A stretch of 64,000 nucleotides of DNA. Origin: Cavia porcellus. Its lineage: Eukaryota > Chordata > Mammalia > Rodentia > Caviidae. Position 1 is the stretch's first letter, and each line of letters opens with the position of its first letter. Of the stretch, positions 33,560 to 46,319 are shown one piece after another. The stretch spans positions 33,583,748 to 33,647,747 of the forward strand of contig NW_026947506.1 of assembly GCF_034190915.1 (NCBI RefSeq), written 5' to 3'. The notes under the pieces were generated by a model, which was not told the DNA's origin, ran no database searches, and saw only the letters and a program-made list of their open reading frames with translations. Made by a program: the position numbers and the translations under genes.

Positions 33560-34740
33560 CAACTGGGCCTAATTGATATTCCTGGAACACTCCACACAAT
33601 AGAAGGCAGTCTCCACAAGAGGTCAGAGGACATCTGCCAAGATGAACACATCTTGAGCTACAGAGCAGACCTCAGCTCATTTAAAAGAATTGAACTCATG
33701 TAAGTATATGCTCGGACCACAGTCATACTAAAGAGTCAAACTCGGAATCCATGACAGAAAGACAACACAAATGTTTCCAAAGAAGAAAAAATTAGGCCAT
33801 ACACTGCTAAATAATATATGTATTAAGGAAGTGATCGTAAGGGAAATAAAAGTACATAGAACTGAATAAAAATAAAACTGCACATACCTGTATATATGGG
33901 ATTGAAGTAAGGCAGTTCTGAAAGTGAAATTTATAGCATTAAATGCTTACATTAAAAATGAAGAAAGGTCTCAAATCAATAATCTAAATTCTTATCTTGA
34001 GAAATTAAAGGGAAAATGAACAAAATAATCCCAAAACAGGATGGAAATAATAAAAATCAGAAGTCAATGAAATTGACAATAAAACAGTAGAGAAAAATCA
34101 ATGCAAAAAGGTGGTTTTTGAAAAAAGTCAATAAACTTTTGGTGAAACTGAGAAAGGGGGAGTTAATGGGTATATGTTACTAATAGCAAGAATGAAATGA
34201 GACAAAATTGCAGATTCTAAGGTCATTAAAAATTATGAGAGAGCTTCATATTCAAATAAGTAATAGAAAGCAATATGTCAAAAAACCCTGCAGACTACTG
34301 AAAGTCAACCAAGATTAGATAATCAGAAAAGTCTTATATCTGTGCTCACTTCAGCAGAATATATACAGAAGAGTCTTATAACTGTTGAGGAAACTGGTAT
34401 AAGGGAATGGTTGTGGTTACACAACAGTGATACCAGAGATCCTTGTAGTGATGGAAATGTTTGGAACACTAGCATGGTGATGGCCATATGAACTCACGCC
34501 ATGTGTGAAAATAATATGGAATTAAATGTGCAGGAATAGAAGTCAAATTGGGGAAATCTGAATAAGATCAGTGGATCATAGCAATGTCAAATCCTAGTCC
34601 CAGTATAGTATTGTAGTTGCAAAATGTTACTAACCAAGAATAATTGACTAGTGGACATTCAGAATCTCTTAGTATTTCTTAAAACTGCTTGTGAATCTAC
34701 AATTAGTTCAATAAAAATTTCAATCAAAAAAAGCTTTCAA
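33560..34740 (+). mobile_element. ancient L1 (L1M-type), ORF2 remnants and 3' UTR
   Basis: 33680-34270 translates in broken frames into ORF2-like phrases such as LGHTLLN, KVKFIALNAYIK and ERSQINNL, interrupted by many stops. 34380-34735 is an old L1 3' UTR: GGTTGTGGTTACACAACAGTG, TGCATGTGAATCTACAATTA-type wording and a TTCAATAAAAATTTCAATCAAAAAAAG end. A large internal deletion separates the two parts. The U6 insertion at 34339-34366 lies at that junction. Confidence 0.7.
34339..34366 (+). pseudogene. U6 snRNA 5' fragment, tailless retropseudogene
   Basis: 34342-34366 matches the first 25 nt of U6 snRNA at 21 positions (GTGCTCACTTCAGCAGAATATATAC split here as GTGCTCACTTCAGC and AGAATATATAC). 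Two of the four differences are CpG to CpA changes. The 28-bp insert is bordered by AGAAAAGTCTTATA (34325-34338) and AGAAGAGTCTTATA (34367-34380), 13 of 14 identical, as expected for a target-site duplication. There is no poly(A) and no U6 3' part. Tailless 3'-truncated retropseudogenes of small RNAs are a described mammalian class. Confidence 0.65.
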
Positions 34741-35450
34741 CTTGTTGCTTTAGAAGTTGAACTCAGTGTGATACCAGAATCTGTTCTCATTTGCTTATTT
34801 TATATCTCATTGTTATTTTGAGGCATTGTAACACTAGTTTTATGCAATTAACTGAAGTGATACTATATGTAAATTAAAAAGTATGTACAAACAGCACACT
34901 ATTCTCTCAGATTCTATATCCTTAGATGTAACCAACTACAGATTGAAAGTATTTAGAGGAAAATTATATCTGAACTGAATATGTGGAGAATTTTTCCTTA
35001 CCACTGTCCCTTAAACAATACAGTATTACAACCATTTACATATTTATATTGAATTAGGTGTCATAATCTAGATTTAAAATATTTAGGACTATGCACAAAA
35101 ATTACATGACAAAATTACACCATTCTACATAAGGAATAACTTGCTGGATGGCAGAGGGTTTCTTGTAATCAACCCTTCATGGACATGGCTGTCTTATATA
35201 TGTATAGATATTTTATGTTTAAAAATTTACATAAAGGTATATATAAGTCATGTAAAATAGTTGTTTTTATCTTCACAGTATAGGGTCTTAATTTTGTTTT
35301 CCTATTTTAGGTTTTGTTTTCCTTTTTCTGTCACAAAGTTTGAAAGTTCCAATGAATATGAAGTGCATTAAAAATATGGTTAGTGTTTAGATTTAAAAAT
35401 TATAGTAAAAGATTACTATTAGTCCCTCTCTTATTTCTAAAACATTCTTT
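34741..35450. other. unassigned AT-rich DNA
   Basis: I see nothing that can be annotated with support. Confidence 0.5.
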
Positions 35451-35452
35451 CC

Positions 35453-35738
35453 ATTATTGTCACTTTCTGAAGCAGTTCTGCATGTCCTCTTTTATGAGTG
35501 TCTTTAGTTGTGCTGTAGTGGCTGCTTCAGTGTGCTGAACCTATTTTAAATGTTTACCTTTTGTAGTAATTTTGACTTTGGGAAAGAATCAGAGGAGGCA
35601 GGGTTAGATCATGTTTTTATGAGTCCTCCTTTCCATTGAATTGCATTCAGTAGTAGCATTGACCGTATTTCTTCATCATGCCTCCTAAAGGCACTTGTGG
35701 AAGAGGACTTCAGAACTGCTTCAGAAAGTGGCAAGAAC
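35453..35738. repeat. long inverted repeat
   Basis: Left arm 35453-35507 pairs with right arm 35686-35738. The core CACTTTCTGAAGCAGTTCTG (35461-35480) is a perfect 20-bp complement of 35711-35730. Pairing continues through GTCCTCTT and CTTTAG with several mismatches. The spacer is about 180 bp. It could be a degraded palindromic DNA transposon or a folded transcript; I cannot name a family. Confidence 0.85.
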
Positions 35739-36843
35739 AATGTGATAACTGCATTTGCAGCAGGAGGAGTATTTAGAGGAGGTGAATGGCAGTGTGTCTT
35801 ATCGTAATAATTTTTCTTTGAATTTTCATTTAAAGATTCACCGTGTTTTTTGGATTCTGCCTTGACTGACTGACAGTTGTAGTCTCCAAAGACACTTCAG
35901 GATCCAAGTGGCATAAACTTAACATATTCTACTAGGTATAACCATACTGACATAGCCAACAGTTGCCACATTAAGCAATTTTTGACTTACAATGTGGCAA
36001 TTGCATGTCATTTTTTCCCATAAATTGAAAAGAATTACTTAAGCAAAAGGTAGAATTTTTTTGCCAGGATAAATAATAGGATCAAAGAAATTTCTAAAGA
36101 GTATAAGAGAGTCTGGTATCTCCACTTTTAGAACTCAGATAGTCTGTTTAGTTTCATCTCTTACCCTTTCTTCCTGATTTTGGCTTCTGTTGCACATACT
36201 GGTAGCAACAGAATCATTGGTGGCTTGTACTGTCTTGGTATTTGATCCGTAAACAAACTGAAAGATCTTGTTATTCCAGTATTTGTTTGAAAAAAAATTA
36301 TACGAGAGAGTGTAATTAAAGTAAGAAGATCACAAACATACCTGTTATTTAGTCACTGAGGAATTCGTGGTGATTGGCCTTGTACCAGCAAAGTAGACAG
36401 GAATGAAGAATGTTGCTGTAGGAGGAAGTGATAGAGGGCTGAGAGAGGAGGGAAGTCCAACCCAGAGTAATGTTGACAACTGGAGCTGTTCCACTTTGGA
36501 GTCTTCTGGGCAAGACATACATGACAGTTAAAACATGAATATGCTAGTAACTTTAGAAGGATACTTAGTTGAATTTGGCTTTTGAATTAAATAGTTTTTC
36601 CCCTCTGGTAATGAAAAACCAATCTAAATGCTATCAGAAATATTTCTAAGCATTTAAATGAAGAATAACTTTTGTATACTTTATGTATTTTACAAGGCAA
36701 ATATGTATTTCACTATGAATTGTTATCGTTTTCCTCTGTGGTATTCAAGGTCACATATTTAAGATTATTTGATGGAAGGCTTTCGAGAAATAGGTATTAA
36801 AAAGTATTGCTGAATAGTTTACATTATCCTGTTATGTATTGGA

Positions 36844-36844
<1 letters not shown>
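35739..36844. other. unassigned DNA
   Basis: No supported gene or repeat. Confidence 0.5.

Positions 36845-36845
<1 letters not shown>

Positions 36846-36921
<76 letters not shown>
36846..36921. repeat. (TA)n(TG)n(TA)n compound microsatellite
   Basis: About 30 bp of TA, 25 bp of TG and 22 bp of TA in uninterrupted succession. Alternating purine-pyrimidine throughout, with self-complementary ends. Confidence 0.98.
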
Positions 36922-37615
36922 GAAAATAGAAAGAATGCCCTCAATACCTCCAATTGAAATCGCTTTTCTTGAAGCTATTTGTTTATAAATCAGATACTGA
37001 GCCTAAGTAAATATTTTATTATTGTAAAAGTAATATACTCACTTCAATGTGAAATTCCAGTATAATATAATGACCCTTGTGAGGATTTTATAATCAAGTA
37101 GCTCCCTGTAATGTTATCTCACTTCATCGCTTATTAGAACAGTAAACTGACATTTGAACAGAGCTTCTGTCCTTTTTGTAGAATCATAGCCAAAGTGTTG
37201 CCCATTCTTTTGTCCAATGTGATTTACGTGAAGACCTGTGTGGATGGGTTTATTCCAGGAGAACATTCTAAAACAGTGTTCTGATCTATTTGTTTGCCAG
37301 AAAATTTTTTAAAGTGTGTTTTAAATTTTTCTTTTTTTAAATTTTTGATCCCAGAATGCTTAAGGAGCCCAACGCAGGATCCAGATTTAATAATTACTTT
37401 CATCGAAGGCAGCCATCCATTCAGACTCTTCTCTTATTCATTGTTAAGAGTCTTGCAATATTAATCAAGCCCTGTTGTAAAAGCAATGTCCATTCAATTC
37501 ACCTGTGTATCTGTTTTTAATTCCTAAAGTTTTTGCAGTCATAAATATTTGAACCTCAAAGCATAAATAGAGGCAATTCTGTTTTTTTCCTTTTTATACA
37601 AAACTAAACACAGAT
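36922..37615. other. unassigned AT-rich DNA
   Basis: I see nothing supported here. Confidence 0.5.
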
Positions 37616-37619
37616 GAAC

Positions 37620-37745
37620 TTAGTGTCATCCATGTGGATTGGAGACTTCACAAGGGCCTGGACTGTGTCTTGATACTGACAATATCTTGAACTGTTAGTC
37701 TGGTGCTTGACCCTCTATAAATGTTTACAGATGATTGATTGTGTA
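37620..37745 (+). repeat. L2 LINE 3' end
   Basis: GGAGACTTCACAAGGGCCTG-GACTGTGTCTTGATA and TAGTCTGGTGCTTGACC...TATAAATGTTTACAGATGA follow the L2 tail order. Confidence 0.7.
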
Positions 37746-38530
37746 CTGAGCTCTTCAGAAGTTGGAGGAACATGGAAGAGCTTGTCATGGCAGAGAGAGA
37801 TGCATGGCCCCAAGGGACCAGATTGGAGTTTGCACCTGTCACAGTACCTCTTTGAAGCTTGGTATTTCATCTAAAAACTCATACACTTTCCAGTTCTGCT
37901 TCTTATTAGGAATGTTTGTTTTATCACAAAAATTATTTTAAAATAATACACTTCTTCAAAATGCACCATGCTTATTCTGAGGACTTCTAACCTATCTCAG
38001 GGATACTTGTATTGCTTTTGAGAAATACCATTGTCAACTTACTACTTTGCAAGAAAAGAAAGTACTGTCTACAACTGATGCATCCAAACTTATGCCTTCC
38101 ATTTGTCCCTCACTCCTAATTCACTATTTTGAATTAGTAACACCTCTAAATTTTTGATTGGGGAAAAATTCTGATTCATCTTTGGCTTTTTTCCCCCTAT
38201 GCTTGGCTTGTTTTGCTTTATATCCTGTACATTAGCAGATACTGTTGGCTGTGCATGGAGATATCCTGAATTTGATAATTTTTAAACAACATTTACTGCT
38301 AGCAAAGCACCACCATCATCTCTTACCAAGATTTGGGCAGTGAGCTTTTGTTGCTTTCCTTGTTTTGCCTTCCACCATCCTGGTGCTCTTCTCTGACCCC
38401 TCTGGCCTGAGTTGCTGTGGCTTCTAGGCTTTGCCTTTGTTGTTTGCTTTGCCAAAACTGCTCTTCTTGTCCCTAGATTGCCACATGCTACTGCTGCATT
38501 TTCCTATGAGTGTTTACTTTGCATTCACAT
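37746..38530. other. unassigned DNA
   Basis: No supported gene; part of this may be L2 body sequence upstream of the next entry. Confidence 0.4.
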
Positions 38531-38539
38531 TTTCACTGA

Positions 38540-38775
38540 TGCTTTCCTCATCCACCTTAACAAAAGTTTTAGACCACACATACCACCTTTCTCACTATAT
38601 TTTTTCTTCAACTTCTGTTCTTGGCACTTATCTAATATATGCCTTTTGCATGTTGAAGGCATTTAATGTCTCTTACTGCTCTCCTGTTCCATTGCATCCC
38701 TAGATTGTAAACTAGGTGAGGACAGACTAGAAGGGGTCTGGCACCTGCTAAACATCTAGGAGATTTTTGTTTAAC
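38540..38775 (+). repeat. L2 LINE 3' end
   Basis: CCCTAGATTGTAAACTAGGT-GAGGACAG and GGTCTGGCACCTGCTAAACA match the L2 'agaatgtaagctccatgagg...ggcac' landmarks. The 84- and 90-codon open frames in this region are accounted for by L2. Confidence 0.65.
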
Positions 38776-39955
38776 CCTATCTCCAGATTTTATTCTAATG
38801 TTTATTTTTAATTCTTCCTCTCCTTTTCTTGGGGGATAGATCCCTAATACCTACTTTCAATGTCTAGTTCTTAGATTTTTAGAATATTAGGCCGATTTCA
38901 GATAGAACTTTCCATTCAATTAATCTCCCAATTGTCTGTTGGTGCTGTTTTCTTCAGACGTCGAAGTGCATTTTGTGGAGAAATGAGAGGCACTGTCTCT
39001 CCTCTGGTCACGTTTACTTTTGGATAACCCAGGTGTGCTTCTACATGTTAGATTCAGTAAGTGTGATTGAGACTATGGAAATCATGGAGAACATGAGCTT
39101 TCTTATCACCACTGGTATGAGTCTACCTCTGGGTAGATTACTTCTATGGAGACTGATGCTAACCAGGCCATGTGTGGTGTCCGTTTTCCTAAATGATACT
39201 TACTGGCTACACATAATGTTGGCATGTAGTAAATCATTTCTGAATCAAGGCTAGGTTCTCACATCTGAATTCAGGGACTTTTCTTGGGTTTTTCCCTGTG
39301 CAAATTTATATTTGGCCTTTACATTTTACACTAGGAATCTTCAAGAAATATTATCAGTGATCAAGTAACAAGGAGCATATGTTCCCTTCCAGAATACATT
39401 GTTTCTAAAAAGGAAGCTAAATAAGTTTCTCTGATAATGGATTTAAACAAGATTCATTATAAGGCTGTAAGTTATGAATATTTTATTAAAGTTTTCTTGT
39501 TGAATCCACATGCACCTTCATTTTCTTGTCAAACTAGACTGAGATAGATTAATTTAACAAAAATAAATTAAACAGAGGAAATAATAATTTGTAATAAATA
39601 TTTTAGTTCTCTGTTTTTTAGTACTCTCTGATACATTTGTGTATTCAGTCTATTACAGAATGCAGTGCCCTGTCTATGGCATGCTGCCTTAGAGCCAGCA
39701 TTCACCTGGGGAATAGAATTTGTCTATCTGGGAAACTGCTTCGTGCCCTTGTGAAAAATAATTCCAAGTGCAAGGCAGATCCTATCAGATCATATTCTGT
39801 AGTTTCCAAAAATAACTTACCATTATCATCTTTGACCCCTACCTTAAAAGAACATTTTTTTTCCTGCTTGTTCAAGTAAAACATGTACTTCATAGAAAAT
39901 ACTTTGGCATATTTTTCCTTAGGCTTTAACTGTAAAAGATGGTTTTCTCTATTAG
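38776..39955. other. unassigned DNA
   Basis: No supported gene. 39215-39250 (GGCATGTAGTAAATCATTTC) may be another L2 tail. Confidence 0.4.
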
Positions 39956-40184
39956 TCCCAGCCAAGATGGTAGTGCATAGCTTGGCCTTCTGATTTTCTA
40001 ACCCATATTAAGCTTTGATGAAGTTCAAAAGCTGGAGGAAAATGTAGGTGCTTTGGACACAAAAGACCTGAGGGATCCTCAGGATTTAGCAGCTGCCATA
40101 GCTTCTGATGTTCAGTGTGATGGCTGCCATTTTGGGGTCTGGGGCAGCCACGAATGTCCCAAGGATTTGGAGGAAAGCTGTTAT

Positions 40185-40350
40185 TTTTTTAAAGTTAAAC
40201 CAAAATGTACGTAACATAAACATTACCAGTTTAGCCATTTTTTCAGTGTATAGTTCAGCAGCACTAAGTACCATCACAGCTAGTTTTCTTTTTGCCTCTC
40301 TCGTGGTTTCAAATTTTGTTTCCAAATTGTTACTACAATGTTGAGGCAAA
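40185..40350 (-). mobile_element. ancient L1 (L1M-type) fragment
   Basis: Antisense L1 3' phrases: AAAATGTACGTAACATAAAC, TTTAGCCATTTTTTCAGTGT and ATAGTTCAGCAGCACTAAGT. Confidence 0.6.
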
Positions 40351-43300
40351 ATCAGTAACATAAGCTCTACAAGCTTTATACTGTTTTCTTTATAAATACC
40401 TTCATGAAACCATATTGGGAGCAAATATTTAAATAGACTGAGACAAGCACATGAGTACAGAGAGAGCAAGTTACAGGAATCAGGTCCCATAAGAAGATTC
40501 ATAAAAGATGAGGACCCAGGAAAAGAAAACAGATGTAAATAACTATACTAAAACTGTAGTCTTTTTCAGCATTATCATTTGATGGGGGAACAAAATTCAT
40601 TGAGAGTATGAAAAAATCCAAATTCATTGAGAATATGAATAAAGTTGAATATGAAGGACAGATGGTATGCACACAAATAATTAGAAGGTCTAGCCTTTAT
40701 ATCAGGAGGAGGAAATTGTATTTGTAATCAAAAAAACAAAGAGGGGGCCAGCTGAGCCAGTTGAGGAGGAGGGGGAAATGTCTGTAGGAGATGGTAAACT
40801 TTTGTGGTTTTCCTTTGGTTCTTAATCAAGATGAAGAGTTTACTTGGCTATTTGATAACTGTATCATATCATCTTTAGTTCTCCAGCCAGGTGATCATTA
40901 ATAGATTTGTTGTTTGTATATATGATAGCATATTTATCAGTTCATTCTGTGTGTTAATCTGCTTAGGACAACTCTGATCTACCATATCTAAGTTCATAAT
41001 TTGCTCTTTAGGTGAAAATAACATCTTTCTCAGTGCTGTTATACTTATTTGTGCCTTTGTTACAGTAACAATTATTGTTCTTCTTTGTGTTATACATATG
41101 TATTCCTCACTAGATTTCAGACTCTTCTGGTCAGACACTATTTGCAGCTCCCTAAATCCCTAAAATGGTTAACATTCCAGAAATTTTTGTCTAATTGAAT
41201 GCTGTCTTCCTCTCTTGTTATATCTGCTTTCTTGGGGAAATACTTACTATGTATGTCCTTATCACGTTGTGAAAGATCTCAAAGGTGATTATTACTAGCA
41301 GCCTGTAGGCAAGAGTACATTCTTAGTGGACAGAGCTGTTACAATATATGACTCTACTTTTGGAGATGTAGATATGTGACTTTTGGTCACTGGTCATGTA
41401 TATTTATTTCATCTTAGGGAGTATCTGTAATAGATAATCTTGGTCACCACATCCCTTCAAGCATTATATAAATTCTGCAAGTTTTTCTCCTTCATGGTGC
41501 ATATTTCTTTTATATTATTAATAAATACAAAATATTTGCTCAAAGGAATTATAGACCAGTTGATTTATCTTTTCCCACTGTGCTAATAAAGTATCACTGA
41601 ATGTTAATTTATTGTATCACTGAATATTTACTGTGGCTTATATTTTTCCCTACTAGTACATTACTATCATTGATTTGGACCTTAATTGTATGTGAAAAAA
41701 TGACTATTTTTGGAATTTAGTTAAAGTATATTAAGTACTTGCTTAGTTTAGAAATGCATGTAAATTTGTTGAAAAGGAAACTGAGAATACAAAAACAAAC
41801 ATATAGGTAAGAAGTAAGAAAAATAAGGAAAAACAACATAAGCATTGAAACTGGAAGTGATGCTAATGAAAAAATGCAGACAGTTTAGTGCATTCTCCAC
41901 AACTGTGCCTGACTTTTAGTGTTAGGCTACATAGCAGCTGACATAAAAGGACACTGTGCTTTAAGGGACAGTGGCTCACTGGTGTTCTCATAGTGGAGGT
42001 AGTGAAGAGTCCCAAGAACTGCTTCATACCATTGCTCCACAAAGGATGAGGTCAGCTTGGCGAGTAGTCCAGGACAAGTCACCAATTGTCTCTCAACCCT
42101 AGTGGTCTTTATGTGCTGACTGCAAGATCAAGGTTTTCCTGTCCTCTGTTCCACATTGGCTTCTGCTTTGCACATATTGAAGGGAATTTTCTCTCCAACA
42201 TGAACTATAAAGAAGTTACTTTCTGAGGAATAATTAATTTGGTCTTGTTAAAAATCTGTTGCTCATAACATACAAGTTGGTCCTCTCTCTCTTTCAGTGA
42301 GTGTTGTGTCACAACCACCATCTTCCTTTGCTGCTTCCTTTTAGAGGCACAGTGTTTTTCTCTCCCTGTAGCATTAGGTATCATCATTTTCTGCTTATCA
42401 CCATTTATTTCCTCACAATCTTAAATGAGGAGAAAAATTATATTATTTGAGAGAATGGTTACAGAAATCCCTGACTCTTTTTCTCTGTATGGGGACCAGC
42501 ATCCAGTGGGTTTGGGTCCCATAATAGTTGGCTGCTTCCCTGCCTTTTAAAATACCACTTAACTAATGGTTCCCTCTCTTGCCTCTCACTGGATGGCAAG
42601 GCTTCTCATTTAATCCATTCCTCTTTCAAGAATGTCTCTGATTCTGTCTTATCTAGAGAGACTTCTTTTTTTTTAATGATAGGTTAATTTATAACAACAC
42701 GATCATTAACTTGTGTCACAATCACAGATGGTGATGGTCTGGTTATACCCAACAGCATCCCATGCTGAGGCATGCAGAGCTGGTGCAATTTGCTATACTG
42801 ATGTCCCCCAGAGGCAATTCAGGCTTTGCTCCACAAAGTGCTTTATTTTAGCACAAATTAATGTTCTTTATTTTGTTCAGTGATTTTTGTCAATATATAA
42901 ATGATCAGAATTCATTATAATCATAGTTGCTTGCTTCCTTCCCATGCATGCGTCTTTAATCTGTGGTGATTTATGTGTTTACCATCTGTAGTATGAATAT
43001 TTCTGTCAGAATACGTACTGGTATATTTATACTTTCAGCACACACATTGTTTTACATTTTTCCAGGGAGATAATATTTACAAGTTTTCTAATCATATTTA
43101 TTTGATAAAATTAAGATCTTTATGTTGTAATGCTTATCTTCTTTAAATTCTGGTTAGGTGACCTATATTATTTAATTTAATTTAGGCTTGGCTTATGGAA
43201 GCCAATAATACACTTAGGTGGAATAGCTAAAATATGAGTATATAAAAAACTTATCATAATAGTTTAATAATTCTGATTTACAAAATCTTGGTTTTTATTT

Positions 43301-44207
43301 TGTTTTTATTGTATTTTTTTTCTTGTTAAGGAAGAAGCTTTAATTTTAGTTTTTTTGGAGCAATTTATATCACCACCTCTTTTAGAAATTATTAATAGCT
43401 GGCCTAAAACCATTTTTTAAAGACTAAATGTTGAGAAATATGAGGACTTCGTGAGGATAGTATTCTTGATTATCAAAATGAGATCAATTTTTAACTTGAA
43501 GAGTAGCTTTAGCACGAAACATGAGAGTGTAAAGTGACCTGTTTTCTTAATGTTGAATTAAATCTGATCTTTGTATTTTAAAGCTAATTGGTAGACTTCT
43601 GCCCAGCTCTTTAAAAGCCATCAATCATTGTGTCTTCTTAAACTGTTATTCCTTTCTCTTACCTGAGTTATTTACTTGCTATCCTTTTAGGAAAATCTTT
43701 AAAATCTACTTATTGCACTTGTAAGTGAACAGGATTAATTGGCTCACCACCCATGCCTGTCAGTAAATGGGAACACTTAAAGCTTTCAAATTAGTATGAA
43801 GTCATTCATGTTTTTTATTCAATTCAACAGACATCTGCTATGCACTTCATATGCTCAAAGTTCAGTATTGCGAATGATAGGACTAAGTCAATAGTTTATA
43901 ATTTAAAATAAATTGCTTGTTTTTCTTATTATTTTACCAGACTTTTACTTTGTTTAGTGGTGTTTCATGAATTTTGGTAAAGTAAGATATTTTTATTTAA
44001 TGAAAATTCTAGGTAATATGTTTCATTAAAGAGGATGTGGTGCTTTGGGGGGACTGAGATCTTTTAGCCCTACAAGGTGTGAGAATGAAGATTGTATACA
44101 TGGTAGATACCAAGTCCAAAGCTTAGCATAGACATTGTGCCTGAGTTCAGTAGTTTCTTCTGTTGTTAGGTGGTGGACTACGGAAGGGCCATAGAGAAGA
44201 CAGCTAC
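40351..44207. other. largely unassigned DNA
   Basis: No supported gene. 41085-41205 has weak L2-tail resemblance (ACTAGATTTCAGACTCTTCT...GACACTATTTGC). The rest is AT-rich single-copy-like sequence. Confidence 0.45.
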
Positions 44208-44221
44208 ACAATAGGCTATTT

Positions 44222-44292
44222 TTTTTTTTTTTTTTTTTTTTGTCTTTTTCGTTTTTATCGGTACCAGGGATCGAACTCACGACTGCCTGCTT
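44222..44292 (-). repeat. 5'-truncated ID-type SINE
   Basis: Poly(T), the spacer complement GTCTTTTTCGTTTTTATCGG, TACC and the B-box complement GGATCGAACTC are present, but the element stops in the anticodon stem. Flanking ACAATAGGCTATTT (44208-44221) and ACAATAGCTATTT (44293-44305) form the target-site duplication, proving the truncation arose at insertion. Confidence 0.9.
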
Positions 44293-44305
44293 ACAATAGC
44301 TATTT

Positions 44306-46319
44306 AACAAGTCCTGTTATGTGATAGGCATGGTACCAGGTATAGCTGACTTTATTGTGAACTAAAGGGTCTGGGTCATTGTCTTCATACAATTCCTACT
44401 TAGTGGGAGGTTCAGACAAGTTACAGATTAAACAGTGAGTGTGAATGTGAAAACAGTGCTGTTGGGATGTATTTTCCTAAAGAAAGGGTTCAAGAAGGAA
44501 TCTATTGGAAGGGATATCACAACTGAAGGATAGGTAGAAGTTGCTTGGAGTAGGAGATCGAGGGAAAGGAGGACATTGTTTCTGGCAGAGGCAGTATCTT
44601 CTGTGATAACCCAGAATTGAGACAGTGCAGAGCCCAAACACTAGAATATGCCATCCAGGTGGCTCTTGGCATGGCCTTATGTACAGTGCCTTTTAGCTGG
44701 CAGTCTGGGTTCACCCCTAGAACAGCGAGGAACACTAGACTAGTTCAAACTAGTGCCATGATCTGATGTAATACATAGGTTTCTCTGGTTTTAGAATAGA
44801 GGAGGAGCTACAGAATCAGAAACAGTGGGAGAGTTTGAGAACAGAGCTGAAACTGAATCAGGGGCTAACCTCAAGCAGCTGGGATAGACAGGCAGGATAA
44901 TGCAAACAACCCCTCAGAAGCATGGCAAATGAGTCAAGAGAATAGGGCTGAGCAGAGGCCACTTTTCCTTTGAGCCAATCTGGCTATGATGTGTGCTGTT
45001 CATCAGTAGAAAACAGGGTGGGTCTGTTTGCTCAAGGGCTCAGGAAGACAGGTGTTAGGGAGCTAGTGTCACTGACTGAGAACAACAGATGCAGCTGCGC
45101 ATGGAGGAAACAACAGTATCCCTGGGCACAGAATGGGAAGAACTGGGTCCCACTGAGTCTTTTTAGTCACACCCTGCACCTGCCTAATGACCACTTCCTT
45201 TAAGGCTAGTCTTTGAATATGAAGAACAATAATCAAATATTCTTCTCTCCAGGAGTTGGGTGGGTTGTCCTGATTAGCTCAGAGCCAGAGCTCAGTAGGA
45301 TGCTGCAGTCTGTCTTGTGGTATAGTTCCAGGTAACAATGTGATTTCTGCTTTCTTTTGTGAGACATGCTGAGAACCCTTAAAGCCCCTGACTGTTCTGT
45401 TTTCCACTTTTGCCTCCCAGTACTCATTAAGGAAAAACTTTTTTTAAAAAATTAAAAAGGAAAAGAAAGAGTATAATTAAGTGAAATACAAACACTATTT
45501 TTTATCTTTTTTCTGATAGATTTTGTCAATTTTACACATTTATTTGAGTGATTACTAAAGGCAAAGCTGCTTTAGGTGTCCTTGTAGTATTTTGGTTCTG
45601 GAGAGAGGGAATGTGTTGGAGAATCCCTAATTGTTTATTTTGATAATAAGGATAGACTTGATTTGTGCCACTGATGGGGCAGCTCTCCTCCCAAAGCAAA
45701 CAATGACCTGAATTACTCTTTTCTTCTACTGTCAACGAAGGCCAGAACTTAGGACTGAGGTAGCCAGGCTGTGGGGACCTGCTTGCTGCTGCATATGTGG
45801 GGAGAATATCAGGCCTGGTCTCTGAGCGATGAGTGCACCTGGCATTCTCAAAGAGAAACCTCCATTCACCTTCCACACACTCCAAGCAGCTGAGGGAGTG
45901 TGTAGGAAGGAATTGGTGCCATGCTGTACTGCCTGACTTACGGAAATCAAAAGGCAAACCTTTCATTTAAAGTCATGAAACAAACCAACTACTGAACCAC
46001 ATGAAAGGAATAAGGACACAAAGGATAAAAGCTAAAAGAGTTCTACTGCAAAGAAGACGTTAGAGTTCTAAAATTAAGAAAAGAACCAACAGTTTCACTA
46101 CTCATTTATGCGAAAATCATTTTTCCTCAGATAGTGCAGAATGTCTGAACATGAGCTGACATGTCAGAACCACATAATTTCTGCTAAATCTAGGGCAATT
46201 ACTTTCTTGAATTGTTCTTCCTAGCCCCCTTCAGATCATTCGAATCCCTCATGGGAAGCCTAAAGAATGCCTTCTTGCCTTTGTAGAAGACAGATTCTTA
46301 AGTCTGGGATCACATAATC
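44306..46319. other. unassigned DNA
   Basis: The 144-codon minus-strand frame at 45532-45966 has no homology I recognise and no flanking splice or start context, so no gene is called. Confidence 0.5.

Noticed and set aside
45532..45966. 144-codon minus-strand open frame
   Set aside because: No domain, homology or splice context was recognisable and overlapping frames are also open; treated as chance.
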